From NCBI GenBank assembly GCA_003248965.1, contig QFQU01000006.1:50360-114359 (forward strand): a DNA stretch of 64,000 nucleotides, given 5' to 3'. The translations under genes and the position numbers were made by a program. How positions within the stretch are numbered: the stretch's first letter is position 1; each line of letters starts with the position of its first letter. The notes beneath the pieces are model-generated. The model was not told the DNA's origin. It made no database searches and saw only the letters and a list, made by a program, of their open reading frames with translations. Source of the stretch: Brevundimonas sp. GTDB lineage: Bacteria > Pseudomonadota > Alphaproteobacteria > Caulobacterales > Caulobacteraceae. Shown here piece after piece: positions 32,127 through 41,196 of this stretch.

Positions 32127-34610
32127 ATGATGATGCGTGGACGTGGGGCCGGGCTGGTTCTGGCGGCGGTGTTGCTGAGCGGCGTGGCCGGTGCGGCTCT
32201 GGCCCAGACGGCGGCGCCGGCCGCCGGGCCGATGGTCTATCAGCAGCCGCCCCAGCCGATTGCGGACATATTGGACGCCAAGCCGACGCCGTCGTCGATG
32301 CTGAGCCCGGATCGGCGGACGCTGGTGCTGATGGATCGGTCGAACCTGCCCAGCATCAAGGCCCTGGCCGAGCCGATGCTGCGGCTGGCGGGGACGCGGA
32401 TCAACCCCCGGAACAACGGCGCGGCCGAGAGCCGGGTCTCGTGGCTGACGGGGTTGAGCCTGCAGGCGGTGGATGGAGGCCAAGGTCAACAAGAAAGGGC
32501 TCGCGTCGTGGCCCTGCCCGACGGCGCGCGGTTCACGGCGCCGCGGTTTTCGCCCGACGCCAAGTCGCTGGCCTTCGTGCTGGACCGGCCGACGGGGCTG
32601 GAGCTGTGGGTGGTGGACGTGGCCTCGGCGCGGGCGCGAAAGCTGACCGATCCGGTGGTCAATATGACGGGCGGAACGGGTTATGAATGGCTGCCCGACA
32701 GTTCGGGTCTGCTGGTCGAGGCGGTTCCGGCCGGGCGCGGGCCGGCGCCGGACGTGACGGCGGCGCCGACGGGACCGAACATCGAGGAGACGGCCGGCCG
32801 GGTCGCGCCGGTGCGGACCTATCAGGACCTGTTGTCGAACTCCGGCGACGAGGCCCTGTTCGACCATTATTTCACGTCGCAGCTGACGCTGGTTCCGTTG
32901 AACGGCCGTGCGCGGACGATCGGGGCGCCGGCGGTCTATCTGGACGTGGCGGTGTCGCCCGACGGCCAGTACATCCTGAACGAGATCGCCAAGCGGCCCT
33001 ATAGCTATGCGGTGCCGGACGACCTGTTTCCGACCGAGATCACGGTGACGGACATGACCGGGCGGGTGGTGAAGACCGTCGCCGACCTGCCTCTGCGCGA
33101 CGACGTGCCGACGGCCTTCGACGCCGTGGCGCCGGGGCCGCGCTCGGTGGGCTGGCGGGCCGATGCGCCGGCGACCCTGACCTGGGTCGAGGCGCTGGAC
33201 GGCGGCGACATCCGGCGCGCGGCCGAGTTCCGGGATCGGGTCTTCATGCAGGCGGCGCCGTTCACGGGCGAGCCGGTCAAGCTGATCGACCTGAAGGAGC
33301 GGTTCGGCGGCGTCCAGTGGGGCAAGGACGACCTGGCCATCGTCAACAGCCGCTGGTTCAACACCCGGCACGAGACCCGGTTCGTGGTCGATCCGTCCAA
33401 CCCCGGCCAGGGTCGGGTGCTGCTGGAGCGGAACTATCAGGCCCGTTACGACAATCCGGGCCAGCCGGTTATGCAGCCCAATGCGGCGGGCCGGTCGGTG
33501 ATCCGCTTCACCCCCGACGGCAAGATCCTGATGCAGGGGGCGGGCGCCACGCCGCAGGGCGAATTCCCCTTCCTGGCCGCCCTGGACCCGGCGACGGGGC
33601 GCAGCGAGCGCCTGTGGACCTCGGCCAACACGGACTATGAGTTCGTGGTCGGCTTCCTGGATGCGGACGGCAAGCGGGTGGTGACGCAGCGCGAGACGCG
33701 GCTGGACCCGCCGAACCTGCAGATCCGCGACCTGACCACGGGCCAGACCACGGCCCTGACGAACTTCCCCGACCCGGCGCCGCAGCTGGCCGGGGCGACG
33801 CGCCAGCTCGTGACCTATGAGCGGGCCGACGGGGTCAAGCTGTCGGGGACCCTGTATCTGCCGGCCGGTTACGACAAGGATCGGGACGGGCCGCTGCCGA
33901 TGCTGATGTGGGCCTATCCGGCCGAGTTCACCGATGCGGCGGTGGCGGGCCAGACGGTGGACGTCCAGAACCGCTTCGTGCGGCCCGGCGGATCCAGCCA
34001 TCTGTTCCTGCTGACCCAGGGCTATGCGATCTTCGACAATCCCTCCATGCCCATCATCGGCAAGGACGGAGCCGAGCCGAACGACACCTATGTCGAGCAG
34101 CTGACGGCCGATGCTCAGGCGGCGGTGGACGCGGTGGTGGCGATGGGGGTGGCGGACCGCGACCGGATCGCGGTCGGCGGCCACAGCTACGGCGCCTTCA
34201 TGACCGCGAACCTGCTGGTTCACACCGATCTGTTCAGGACGGGGATCGCGCGGTCGGGGGCCTATAACCGGACGCTGACGCCGTTCGGCTTCCAGTCCGA
34301 GCAGAGGAACTATTGGGAGGCGACCGAGGTCTATACCGAGATGTCGCCCTTCACCTACGCCAACCGGATGAACGAGCCGATCCTGCTGATCCACGGCGAG
34401 GCGGACGACAACTCGGGCACCTTCCCGATCCAGTCCGAACGCTTCTATGCGGCGCTGAAGGGGCTGGGGGCGACGGCGCGCTACGTGACCCTGCCGCTGG
34501 AGGCGCACGGATACCGCGCACGGGAATCGGTGGGACATACGCTGTGGGAGATGACCCGCTGGCTGGACCAGTATGTGAAGAACGCGCCGCCGAGGGCGGC
34601 GGCGAACTAA
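32127..34610 (+). CDS. S9-family prolyl-oligopeptidase-like serine peptidase, secreted
   Basis: An 827-residue protein with signal peptide (GLVLAAVLLSGVAGAALA) and a long N-terminal beta-propeller-like part. The C-terminal alpha/beta-hydrolase domain has the nucleophile elbow VGGHSYGAFMTANLL near residue 690, the acid in LLIHGEADDNSG and the histidine in LEAHGYRARESVGH. The family resembles glutamyl endopeptidase/acylaminoacyl peptidase-like S9C enzymes, which cleave short peptides in the periplasm. Three ATG codons are stacked at 32127-32135; the first has AGGGGCGGAAG upstream. Two inverted copies of a palindromic repeat bracket the gene, which may mark it as a transferable unit. Confidence 0.9.
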   Translation: MMMRGRGAGLVLAAVLLSGVAGAALAQTAAPAAGPMVYQQPPQPIADILDAKPTPSSMLSPDRRTLVLMDRSNLPSIKALAEPMLRLAGTRINPRNNGAAESRVSWLTGLSLQAVDGGQGQQERARVVALPDGARFTAPRFSPDAKSLAFVLDRPTGLELWVVDVASARARKLTDPVVNMTGGTGYEWLPDSSGLLVEAVPAGRGPAPDVTAAPTGPNIEETAGRVAPVRTYQDLLSNSGDEALFDHYFTSQLTLVPLNGRARTIGAPAVYLDVAVSPDGQYILNEIAKRPYSYAVPDDLFPTEITVTDMTGRVVKTVADLPLRDDVPTAFDAVAPGPRSVGWRADAPATLTWVEALDGGDIRRAAEFRDRVFMQAAPFTGEPVKLIDLKERFGGVQWGKDDLAIVNSRWFNTRHETRFVVDPSNPGQGRVLLERNYQARYDNPGQPVMQPNAAGRSVIRFTPDGKILMQGAGATPQGEFPFLAALDPATGRSERLWTSANTDYEFVVGFLDADGKRVVTQRETRLDPPNLQIRDLTTGQTTALTNFPDPAPQLAGATRQLVTYERADGVKLSGTLYLPAGYDKDRDGPLPMLMWAYPAEFTDAAVAGQTVDVQNRFVRPGGSSHLFLLTQGYAIFDNPSMPIIGKDGAEPNDTYVEQLTADAQAAVDAVVAMGVADRDRIAVGGHSYGAFMTANLLVHTDLFRTGIARSGAYNRTLTPFGFQSEQRNYWEATEVYTEMSPFTYANRMNEPILLIHGEADDNSGTFPIQSERFYAALKGLGATARYVTLPLEAHGYRARESVGHTLWEMTRWLDQYVKNAPPRAAAN

Positions 34611-34623
34611 GGCGCTTCTCCTT

Positions 34624-34663
34624 CGTCATTCCGGGTTCGTCCTGCGGCGTCCCGGAATGACGG
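34624..34663. repeat. Dispersed palindromic intergenic repeat, copy B
   Basis: A 40-bp palindrome (CGTCATTCCGGG ... CCCGGAATGACG) that is close to the reverse complement of copy A at 31951. It begins 13 bp after the S9 peptidase stop and may act as a bidirectional terminator for this gene and the convergent alcohol dehydrogenase. Confidence 0.7.
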
Positions 34664-34682
34664 AGGCTGATTGTTGTGAAGC

Positions 34683-35813
34683 CTAGGGCCGCACGATCAG
34701 CCGCACCACCTCGCCGGCGTGGAGGCGGTCGAAGCCGGTGTTGATGTCGTCCAGCGGGATGACGCCGCTCATCAACCGGTCCACGGGCAGGCGGCCCTGA
34801 CGATACAGGGCGACGTAGCGGGGGATGTCGCGGCTGGGGACGCAGGTTCCGATGTAGGAGCCCTTCAGCGTGCGCTCCTCGCCGACCAGGGAGACGACGT
34901 TGACGGGCAGGGCGGCGTCGGGCGGCGGCAGGCCGGCGGTGACGGTGGTTCCGCCGCGTCTGGTCATCTTCCACGCCGCCTCCAGCGCCCGGACCGAGCC
35001 GGCCATTTCGAAGGCGAAGTCGGCGCCGCCGTTCGTCAGGGTGCGGACCTGATCGACCGCGTCGGGATCGGCGGCGTCGACGGTCTGGACCGGGCCCAAG
35101 GTGCGGGCCAGCGCCAGCTTGTCCTCGGACAGATCGACCGCGACGACGGGCGAGGCGCCCGAGGCCAGGGCGCCCAGGACGCTGGCCAGACCGACGCCGC
35201 CCAGGCCGACGACGACCACGCTCTGGCCCGCCCTGACGCCGGCGGTGTTCACCACGGCGCCCACGCCGGTCAGGACCGCGCAGCCGAACAGGGCCGCCTC
35301 CTCGAACGACAGGTCGGGGTCGATCCTGACCAGCGAGCGGCGCGAGACGACGGCGTGGGCGGCGAAGGCGGAACAGCCGAGGTGATGGTTGACGGCCTCG
35401 CCCTCGCGGAAGATGCGGCGGGCGCCGGACAGAAGTTCGCCCCGGCCGTTGGCGGCGGCGCCGGGTTCGCACAGGGCGGGACGGCCGCCAGCGCACGGGT
35501 CGCAATGGCCGCAGGACGGCATGAAGACCATGACGACGTGGTCGCCGATGTTCAGGTCGGTGACGCCGTCTCCCAGCGCCTCGACCACGCCCGCCGCCTC
35601 GTGTCCCAGGGCCATGGGCAGGGGGCGGGGGCGGTCGCCGTTGATGACCGAGAGGTCCGAATGGCACAGGCCGGCGGCCTTGATCGCGACCCGGACCTCG
35701 CCGGGGCCGGGCGTGTCCAGGGTCACGGTTTCGACCGACAGCGGGCGGCTGTCGGCATAGGGGCGGGCGCTGCCCGTGCGGGACAGGACGGCGGCGCGGG
35801 TCGTGAAGGACAT
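34683..35813 (-). CDS. Zinc-dependent alcohol dehydrogenase (class III-like MDR)
   Basis: A 376-residue medium-chain dehydrogenase. Catalytic zinc ligands are in AAGLCHSDLSVI and ALGHEAAGVVEALGDGV, and the structural-zinc loop is SCGHCDPCAGGRPALC. The Rossmann motif VVVVGLGGVGLASVLGAL lies near residue 195. The layout matches NAD-dependent enzymes acting on aliphatic or aromatic alcohols, with SGVIPLDDINTGFDRLHAGE as the family's C-terminal wording. The gene has no close partner; an aryl or benzyl alcohol substrate is possible. It is convergent with the S9 peptidase. Confidence 0.9.
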   Translation of the reverse strand: MSFTTRAAVLSRTGSARPYADSRPLSVETVTLDTPGPGEVRVAIKAAGLCHSDLSVINGDRPRPLPMALGHEAAGVVEALGDGVTDLNIGDHVVMVFMPSCGHCDPCAGGRPALCEPGAAANGRGELLSGARRIFREGEAVNHHLGCSAFAAHAVVSRRSLVRIDPDLSFEEAALFGCAVLTGVGAVVNTAGVRAGQSVVVVGLGGVGLASVLGALASGASPVVAVDLSEDKLALARTLGPVQTVDAADPDAVDQVRTLTNGGADFAFEMAGSVRALEAAWKMTRRGGTTVTAGLPPPDAALPVNVVSLVGEERTLKGSYIGTCVPSRDIPRYVALYRQGRLPVDRLMSGVIPLDDINTGFDRLHAGEVVRLIVRP

Positions 35814-35951
35814 CGGCGTCTCCCGGAGCGGCGCTGCGGCCAGCGCGTTCGTGATCGGACCTCTACCGATAGGCGCTTGACGCCGCGTCGTCCAAGCTAG
35901 AGCGTCGTCGTTCGAAGCGACCGATCAGACGTCGCCAGGGAGAGACGACCG

Positions 35952-36386
35952 ATGCCCAAGAGGGAAGAAGGGCCGCTGGCCGAACGTGCGACCTACAAGG
36001 CCTATCACATGGTCTCCACGCGCTGGGCCGACAACGACCAGTACGGCCATATCAACAACGCCAAATTCTACGAGTTCGTGGATTCGGCGGTGAACGCCCA
36101 CCTGCTGATCGCAGACGCCCTGAAGGAATCCATCGGCCTGGTAGTCGATTCCGGCTGCCGCTACACCTCGGCGCTGAAGTTCCCGGACGTGATCGAGGTG
36201 GGGATCAAGGTCGACAAGATCGGCACCTCCAGCGTCACCTACGGCTTTGCGGTCTTCAAGCGCGGCGTCGACGTCCCCGCCGCCATCGGCCATTTCGTCC
36301 ACGTCTATGTCGACGCCGAAACCCGCCGGCCCAAGCCCCTGCCCGCGAAACTGAGGGCGGTGGTGGAGAACCTGAAGGCGGGGTGA
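35952..36386 (+). CDS. Acyl-CoA thioesterase, 4HBT hot-dog family
   Basis: A 144-residue hot-dog-fold protein. The family motif is RWADNDQYGHINNAKFYEFV, with the catalytic aspartate in the first part, followed by VVDSGCRYTSALKFPDVIEV. It would hydrolyse a short or aromatic acyl-CoA in the cytoplasm. It is divergent from the alcohol dehydrogenase, with 138 bp between their starts, which may indicate related use. A second 4HBT protein of the YbgC branch lies at 44163. Confidence 0.9.
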   Translation: MPKREEGPLAERATYKAYHMVSTRWADNDQYGHINNAKFYEFVDSAVNAHLLIADALKESIGLVVDSGCRYTSALKFPDVIEVGIKVDKIGTSSVTYGFAVFKRGVDVPAAIGHFVHVYVDAETRRPKPLPAKLRAVVENLKAG

Positions 36387-36476
36387 GGGGGATGAAGATG
36401 CAAGGTTGGTTTGGGCGCGCGTCCCCATCCATTCTCGACCCGTTGGACCCTGCATAAGCTCCGCGACGATGGAAAA

Positions 36477-36698
36477 ATGGATCGCTATCTCGAACCCGGA
36501 ACGGCCGTCCGGAGGACTAACATGGGCGATAACACGTGGGAGGACGGGGTCGTCGTGCACTGCTGGTTCGACCCGGAAATCGGCGCCTACGATTGTTATG
36601 TCGCATTTTTCGGGGACGCCATCCCCGAGGGCAAACCACCGGTTAAGCCGTATGTACTGCGGTACGCTTCGACATCGTTGTCGGGGATGGAGGGCTAG
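36477..36698 (+). CDS. Small hypothetical protein
   Basis: A 73-residue soluble protein with PGTAVRRTNMGDNTWEDGVV and PEIGAYDCYVAFFGDAIPEG, suggesting a small beta-barrel of the Tudor/SH3 kind. G/C content is lower than in flanking genes. ATG at 36477 follows GGAAAA; a longer in-frame start exists at 36411. No family recognised. It sits in a patch of tiny A/T-richer ORFs (36.4-37.3 kb). Confidence 0.5.
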   Translation: MDRYLEPGTAVRRTNMGDNTWEDGVVVHCWFDPEIGAYDCYVAFFGDAIPEGKPPVKPYVLRYASTSLSGMEG

Positions 36699-36810
36699 TT
36701 TGCTCTCCGCGTCGGAGGCACTGGCCGATTTCGAGCCATTTCCGACATGCGTGCGTCACGTCAAACTGTAATGCAGCTATAATAGCCGATAATCTGCAGA
36801 CGCGTTGCTG

Positions 36811-37035
36811 ATGCCGTTACCGTTCGGACCTCGAAGGCCGCTTGGCCCAAAACAGCATTGGTTGTTCTTGTCCGTCTGGACTACCGGGACGCTGGCGATC
36901 GTTGCGGGACTGATCACGCTATTGCCGTACCGTCGCTTCGGCCCACCTCCCGCAGACTATCTTCAGACTGGCACGCTCACCTTGGCATTTGGGGTGATTG
37001 TACTGTTGGTCAGCTACCCTTTTCGCCGTCGCTAA
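36811..37035 (+). CDS. Small two-TM hypothetical protein
   Basis: A 74-residue protein with two hydrophobic helices (HWLFLSVWTTGTLAIVAGLI and TGTLTLAFGVIVLLVSYPF) around a short loop. A TATAAT hexamer at 36778-36783 lies 28 bp upstream of the ATG and may be its -10 element; no good -35 is visible. No family recognised. Confidence 0.5.
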   Translation: MPLPFGPRRPLGPKQHWLFLSVWTTGTLAIVAGLITLLPYRRFGPPPADYLQTGTLTLAFGVIVLLVSYPFRRR

Positions 37036-37101
37036 GTCGGGTCAGGCCCACCTGACGCCTGCGCGCCTTGTCATGCCTGACCGGCGCGCTCTAGCCGAGC
37101 C

Positions 37102-37212
37102 ATGATCGGTGAACTTCTCTACTTCGCCCACGGCAACGCCCGTGTGCTGATCGTGGTGTCGAAGCCCCGGCCTGACATCGACACGTTGCGGACCTTGCTG
37201 ACATCCGCCTGA
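37102..37212 (+). CDS. Very small ORF, possibly a gene remnant
   Basis: A 36-codon frame (MIGELLYFAHGNARVLIVVS, then KPRPDIDTLRTLLTSA). The wording is protein-like and not arginine-rich, but there is no clear ribosome-binding site. It may be the remains of a longer gene. The 110 bp after it contain no gene that I can see. Confidence 0.25.
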   Translation: MIGELLYFAHGNARVLIVVSKPRPDIDTLRTLLTSA

Positions 37213-37322
37213 AGCGGGCGGCGTATCAGGCAGCCCGAGTGCAGCGGCGAGTCCGCCGGGCTTCTGGTCTGTCAGCCGTCCGAACGGTTACTCGTCGTGG
37301 CCTATGAGCAGGATCCGGGCCC

Positions 37323-37523
37323 TCAGTCGTCCAGGCGGCCGGTCAGGAAGAGGACGCCGACGGCGGTGAGGGCGCCCAGGGCGAAGGCGGTGACGACGGC
37401 GCCGGCGGCGACGGCCGTGGGCACGGTGACGGGGCGGGCTTCGTACCATTCGACGATGTCGGCCTCGTGCAGGTCTTCATCCATATAGCCTTCGGCTTCG
37501 TAGATGGTGTCGTCGGCGGTCAT
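37323..37523 (-). CDS. Small single-TM hypothetical protein
   Basis: A 66-residue protein: an acidic N-terminal half (YEAEGYMDEDLHEADIVEWY) and one C-terminal membrane helix (VAAGAVVTAFALGALTAVGV). Codon use fits the host genome. It is divergent from the YebC-family gene with a 165-bp gap. Function unknown. Confidence 0.65.
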   Translation of the reverse strand: MTADDTIYEAEGYMDEDLHEADIVEWYEARPVTVPTAVAAGAVVTAFALGALTAVGVLFLTGRLDD

Positions 37524-37688
37524 GGCGGGCTCCCGTACTCTGGTTCAGGATCAATACCCGCAAAGCGTCGCGGTTCCACCCCCGCGGCGGCCAAAGCTCG
37601 GGCGGCCACCGCTTTGGCGGATCGTGACAGCCCGCCGCGCATCGGCTAGGACGCGCGCCTCAGGTTTCAGACTCTCGAAGACGATCCC

Positions 37689-38462
37689 ATGGCCGGCCAC
37701 TCGAAATTCAAGAACATCATGCACCGCAAGGGGCGCGCCGACGCGCAGCGCTCCAAGCTGTTCTCCAAATTGTCGCGCGACATCACCGTCGCCGCCAAGT
37801 CGGGCCTGCCCGATCCGGCCGCCAACCCGCGCCTGCGCCTGGCGGTCAACAACGCCAAGGCCGAAAGCCTGCCCAAGGACGTGATCCAGCGCGCCATCAA
37901 CAAGGCCGCCGGCGGGGACGTCGATACGATGGAAGAGGTCCGCTACGAGGGGCGGGGTCCGGGCGGCGTGGGCATCATCGTCGAGGCCCTGACCGACAAC
38001 CGCAACCGCGCGGCGTCGAACATCGGCACGGCGTTCAAGAAGAACGGCGGGGCGCTGGGCGAGATGAACTCGGTCGCCTTCATGTGGGACAAGGTGGGCA
38101 AGATCACCTATCCGGCCGAGGCGGGCACCGAGGACGCGGTGATGGAGGCCGCCATCGAGGCGGGCGCCGCCGACGTCGAGAGCGACCTGGTCAAGCCCGA
38201 CATCTACGAGGACGCCCCGGGCCACGTGATCTGGACCGCCTACGAGGACCTGAACGAGGTGGCCGAGGCCATGTCCAAGGTGCTGGGCGACCCCAAGTCC
38301 ACCGCCATCGTCTGGAAGCCGCAGTCCGAAGTGCCGGTCACGGGCGAGGCGGTCGGGACGCTGTTCAAGCTGCTGGACGCGCTGGACGCCGAGGACGACG
38401 TGTCGGCGGTCTATTCCAACGAAGACATTTCGGACGAGGACGCGGCCAAATACGCGGGCTGA
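37689..38462 (+). CDS. yebC: YebC/PmpR-family protein
   Basis: A 257-residue protein opening MAGHSKFKNIMHRKGRADAQ, the family signature, with KLSRDITVAAKSGLPDPAAN and the C-terminal ACT-like region (SAVYSNEDISDEDAA). YebC proteins have been described both as DNA-binding regulators and as factors that help ribosomes at proline stretches. Length is normal. In many Alphaproteobacteria yebC precedes ruvC, as it does here with two genes between. It ends 2 bp before the convergent membrane protein gene. Confidence 0.95.
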   Translation: MAGHSKFKNIMHRKGRADAQRSKLFSKLSRDITVAAKSGLPDPAANPRLRLAVNNAKAESLPKDVIQRAINKAAGGDVDTMEEVRYEGRGPGGVGIIVEALTDNRNRAASNIGTAFKKNGGALGEMNSVAFMWDKVGKITYPAEAGTEDAVMEAAIEAGAADVESDLVKPDIYEDAPGHVIWTAYEDLNEVAEAMSKVLGDPKSTAIVWKPQSEVPVTGEAVGTLFKLLDALDAEDDVSAVYSNEDISDEDAAKYAG

Positions 38463-38464
38463 CA

Positions 38465-39250
38465 TCAGGCGGGTTCGGCCGTCGGCCTTGACGGCCGAAC
38501 CGGCGGCCGACGCGGCGGAACGCGTCTCCACGCCAGAACGAGCGCCGCCAGCGCTGCCGCCATCGCGGCCAGGGTGAAGGGGGCGACGGGCAGCGTGCTG
38601 AAGCCCACCACGATCTGCGCCCAGGCCGTCGAGGCCGCGATGGTCTCGAACAGCAGGATATGGACCACCATGATCGCGGCGACGGCCAGGAAGGGCCAGC
38701 GCCCGCGGGGTTCGACCCAGGCGGCTGCAAGCGCCAGGGCGATGGCGATCAGTTCGCCCGAATGGAAGAAGCGTGGGATCGGCAGGCGCGCGATCACCGG
38801 CGGCAGCACCAGGATCGCCGTCGAGAGCAGGCAGGCCGCGTGGACGGCGATGTTGCGGCGTCGCGCCATGGCGACAGACACGAAGCCGACCAGGGCGATG
38901 GTCGAGAGGATGTCGTGCAGTCCCAGCCGGGCGCCCAGGGCGGCGTAGAAGGGATCGGTCTTCAGCGCGAACTTGGTCGCCATACTGTGCAGCACAAGGA
39001 CGGCCGCGCCGGCGAACAGGGGCACGACGGCGAACACGGCCAGACCCGCCGCGCGATGCAGGCGACGATCCGCGCGGTGTGCGCTCCAGCTCTGAAAGCC
39101 GATCAGGGCCAGCCAGACCGTCGCGGTCATGCCGTGGGCATGGAAGGCGAAGGAGGCGGACGGCAAGACGCCGAAATAGGCGGGCCAGAAGGCCAACAGC
39201 ACGACCGGCGCCAGCAGCAGCATGGCCCATGCGGCATGACGATACGGCAT
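38465..39250 (-). CDS. Multi-TM membrane protein of unknown function
   Basis: A 261-residue protein with about seven hydrophobic helices and an early histidine-bearing segment (FAFHAHGMTATVWLALIGFQ) followed by HRADRRLHRAAGLAVF. The pattern of histidines near helix ends resembles small heme- or quinone-binding membrane proteins, but no family was recognised with certainty. The C-terminus is Arg/Pro-rich. It interrupts the usual yebC-ruvC neighbourhood on the opposite strand. Confidence 0.65.
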   Translation of the reverse strand: MPYRHAAWAMLLLAPVVLLAFWPAYFGVLPSASFAFHAHGMTATVWLALIGFQSWSAHRADRRLHRAAGLAVFAVVPLFAGAAVLVLHSMATKFALKTDPFYAALGARLGLHDILSTIALVGFVSVAMARRRNIAVHAACLLSTAILVLPPVIARLPIPRFFHSGELIAIALALAAAWVEPRGRWPFLAVAAIMVVHILLFETIAASTAWAQIVVGFSTLPVAPFTLAAMAAALAALVLAWRRVPPRRPPVRPSRPTAEPA

Positions 39251-39387
39251 CTGTCTTCCCCCAGCTTCTGACGGAGGATGTCACGCAGATCGATGTTCGC
39301 CAAGGCGGCGGCGACGCGAGTCGTTCGCACGGAACCGGGTCGTGCGCCGGGCGTAACGAGGCTTCACCGTTACGCCTGGAGCCCCCT

Positions 39388-39906
39388 ATGGACATCACCC
39401 AGCTGATCCTAGACGACCATGCCGAACAGCGTCGGCTGTTCGCGATCATCGAACAGATCGACCCGAAGGACACCGATGCGCTGAGCGCCGTCTGGTCGCG
39501 GTTGTCGGCGTTTCTGGACGTGCACGCCGAGGCCGAGGAGCGGTTCTTCTATCCCGAGCTGCTGAAACAGGGCGACGGCGCCAACGATGCCGAGGACGGC
39601 ACGGTCGAGGGCGAGACCGAGGACGCCATCGAGGACCACAACAAGCTGAGAAACGCGGTCAAGGCGGTGGCGAAGCACCAGGTCGGGAGCAAGGCCTGGT
39701 TCGATGCGGTGGGCGAGGCCAATGTGATCAACTCCAAACATATGGGCGAGGAGGAGCGGCAGGGTCTGACCGACTTCCGCATGAACGCCGACATCGACAT
39801 GCGCCACGACCTGGCGGTCAAGTTCGCCGCCTTCGAGGCCGAGCACATCACCGGCGTCAAACCCGTGAACAAGGACCCGGAAACCTATGTCGAAAAGCAC
39901 GGCTGA
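39388..39906 (+). CDS. Hemerythrin-like HHE-domain protein
   Basis: A 172-residue four-helix protein. Iron-ligand motifs appear in order: LDDHAEQRRLFAII, FLDVHAEAEERFFYPEL, IEDHNKLRNAV and SKHMGEEERQGL. The domain binds a di-iron centre and can sense or buffer O2 or NO. The start MDITQLI at 39388 fits the HHE domain; longer in-frame text upstream belongs to other frames. It lies 71 bp before ruvC in the same direction. Confidence 0.88.
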   Translation: MDITQLILDDHAEQRRLFAIIEQIDPKDTDALSAVWSRLSAFLDVHAEAEERFFYPELLKQGDGANDAEDGTVEGETEDAIEDHNKLRNAVKAVAKHQVGSKAWFDAVGEANVINSKHMGEEERQGLTDFRMNADIDMRHDLAVKFAAFEAEHITGVKPVNKDPETYVEKHG

Positions 39907-39977
39907 CCCGCCAGCCGCCTGCGCCGACTGAAACCGTTCATTGCCCGCTAACCCTCTTTGCGGCATGAGGGGAACGG

Positions 39978-40496
39978 ATGGCGAACGAACCGATCAGAAT
40001 CATCGGCCTGGACCCCGGTCTGAGGCGCACCGGCTGGGGCGTGATCTCGGCCGAGGGCGCGCGGCTGCGCTGGATCGCGCACGGGGTGGTGACGCCGCCC
40101 GAGACCGCGCCCTTCGCCGAGCGTCTGGTGCATCTGCTGGATCATGTGGCGGCGATCTGCGCCGACCACGGCTGCGAGGAGGCGGCGGTGGAGGAGGTGT
40201 TCGTCAATGTGAACCCATCCTCGACGCTGAAGCTGGGTCATGCGCGGGCGGCGGTGATGCTGGCGCCGGCCAAGGCGGGTCTGACGGTGGCGGAATATTC
40301 GCCGAACCTGATCAAGAAGGCGGTGGTGGGCGCCGGCCATGCGGACAAGAGCCAGATCGCCTTCATGGTCAAACGGCTGCTGCCGACGGCCGGCGAAGTG
40401 AAGGCCGATGCGGCGGACGCCCTGGCCGTGGCGATCACCCATGCGCAACTGCGGAAACGATCCCTGCTTGAAGCCATGACGCGAGGCGCCGCATGA
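39978..40496 (+). CDS. ruvC: Holliday-junction resolvase RuvC
   Basis: A 172-residue RNase H-fold nuclease. The N-terminal IIGLDPGLRRTGWGVI contains the first catalytic aspartate; EEVFVNVNPSSTLKLGHARA and DAADALAVAITHAQ hold the other acidic residues. It cuts four-way junctions during recombination. Its stop overlaps the ruvA start by 4 bp. Length is normal. Confidence 0.97.
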   Translation: MANEPIRIIGLDPGLRRTGWGVISAEGARLRWIAHGVVTPPETAPFAERLVHLLDHVAAICADHGCEEAAVEEVFVNVNPSSTLKLGHARAAVMLAPAKAGLTVAEYSPNLIKKAVVGAGHADKSQIAFMVKRLLPTAGEVKADAADALAVAITHAQLRKRSLLEAMTRGAA

Positions 40497-41110
40497 TCGG
40501 TCGTCTGAGAGGGGTGCTGGCCGAGGTTGGGGAGGCGGACTGCCTGATCGACTGCGGCGGCGTGGGCTATGTGGCGTCGTGCGGGGCGCGGACGCTGGGG
40601 CGGTTGCCGGCGCCGGGCGACGAGGCGACGCTGCATATCCATTCGCAATGGAGCGAGGACGCGGGGCCGCGCCTGTACGGCTTTCTGACGCGCGACGAGC
40701 GGCGGGCGTTCACGACCCTTCTGGCCATTCAGGGCGTGGGGCCCAAGGCGGCGCTGGCGGTGCTGGACGTGCTGCCGCCCGGCGAACTGGCGGGGGCGGT
40801 GGCGCGCGAGGACAAGGCGGCGGTGGCGCGGGCCAACGGCGTGGGGCCGAAACTGGCGCTGCGGATCGTGACCGAGCTGAAGGGCAAACCGCTGGGCGAG
40901 GTCGGCTTTGCGCCGCACGCGCCGGGGATGCATGTCGAGATCGCGCCGCCGCCGCCGTCCCTCACCGGCGAGGCGGTGTCCGCCCTGCTGAGCCTGGGCG
41001 TGGTCGAGGTCAATGCGCGCCGGGCCGTGGATCAGGCGTTGATCCGTCTGGGCGAAGAGGCGGAGCTGTCGGCGGTGATCCGGGCGGCGCTGCAGGAGTT
41101 GGGGCGGTGA
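40493..41110 (+). CDS. ruvA: Holliday-junction DNA helicase subunit RuvA
   Basis: A 205-residue protein with the OB-fold start MIGRLRGVLAEVGEADCLID, helix-hairpin-helix motifs LLAIQGVGPKAALAVL and RANGVGPKLALRIV, and a C-terminal domain III (AVSALLSLGVVEVNARRAV) that contacts RuvB. It is coupled to ruvC by ATGA and separated from ruvB by 100 bp holding an inverted repeat. Confidence 0.97.
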   Translation: MIGRLRGVLAEVGEADCLIDCGGVGYVASCGARTLGRLPAPGDEATLHIHSQWSEDAGPRLYGFLTRDERRAFTTLLAIQGVGPKAALAVLDVLPPGELAGAVAREDKAAVARANGVGPKLALRIVTELKGKPLGEVGFAPHAPGMHVEIAPPPPSLTGEAVSALLSLGVVEVNARRAVDQALIRLGEEAELSAVIRAALQELGR

Positions 41111-41130
41111 GGGGGCGTGATGGGGGAGTG

Positions 41131-41196
41131 GTGAGTCGTGAGTCGGGCGCGCAGTCCTTCACGAGCATTATTCACGCCTCACGATTCACGACTCAC
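41131..41196. repeat. Inverted repeat between ruvA and ruvB
   Basis: Arms GTGAGTCGTGAGTC (41131-41144) and GATTCACGACTCAC (41183-41196) match at 13 of 14 positions and enclose 38 bp. A partial extra CTCACG unit lies inside the right arm. It sits in an otherwise tight operon and would put a hairpin into the ruvA-ruvB transcript. Confidence 0.7.
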
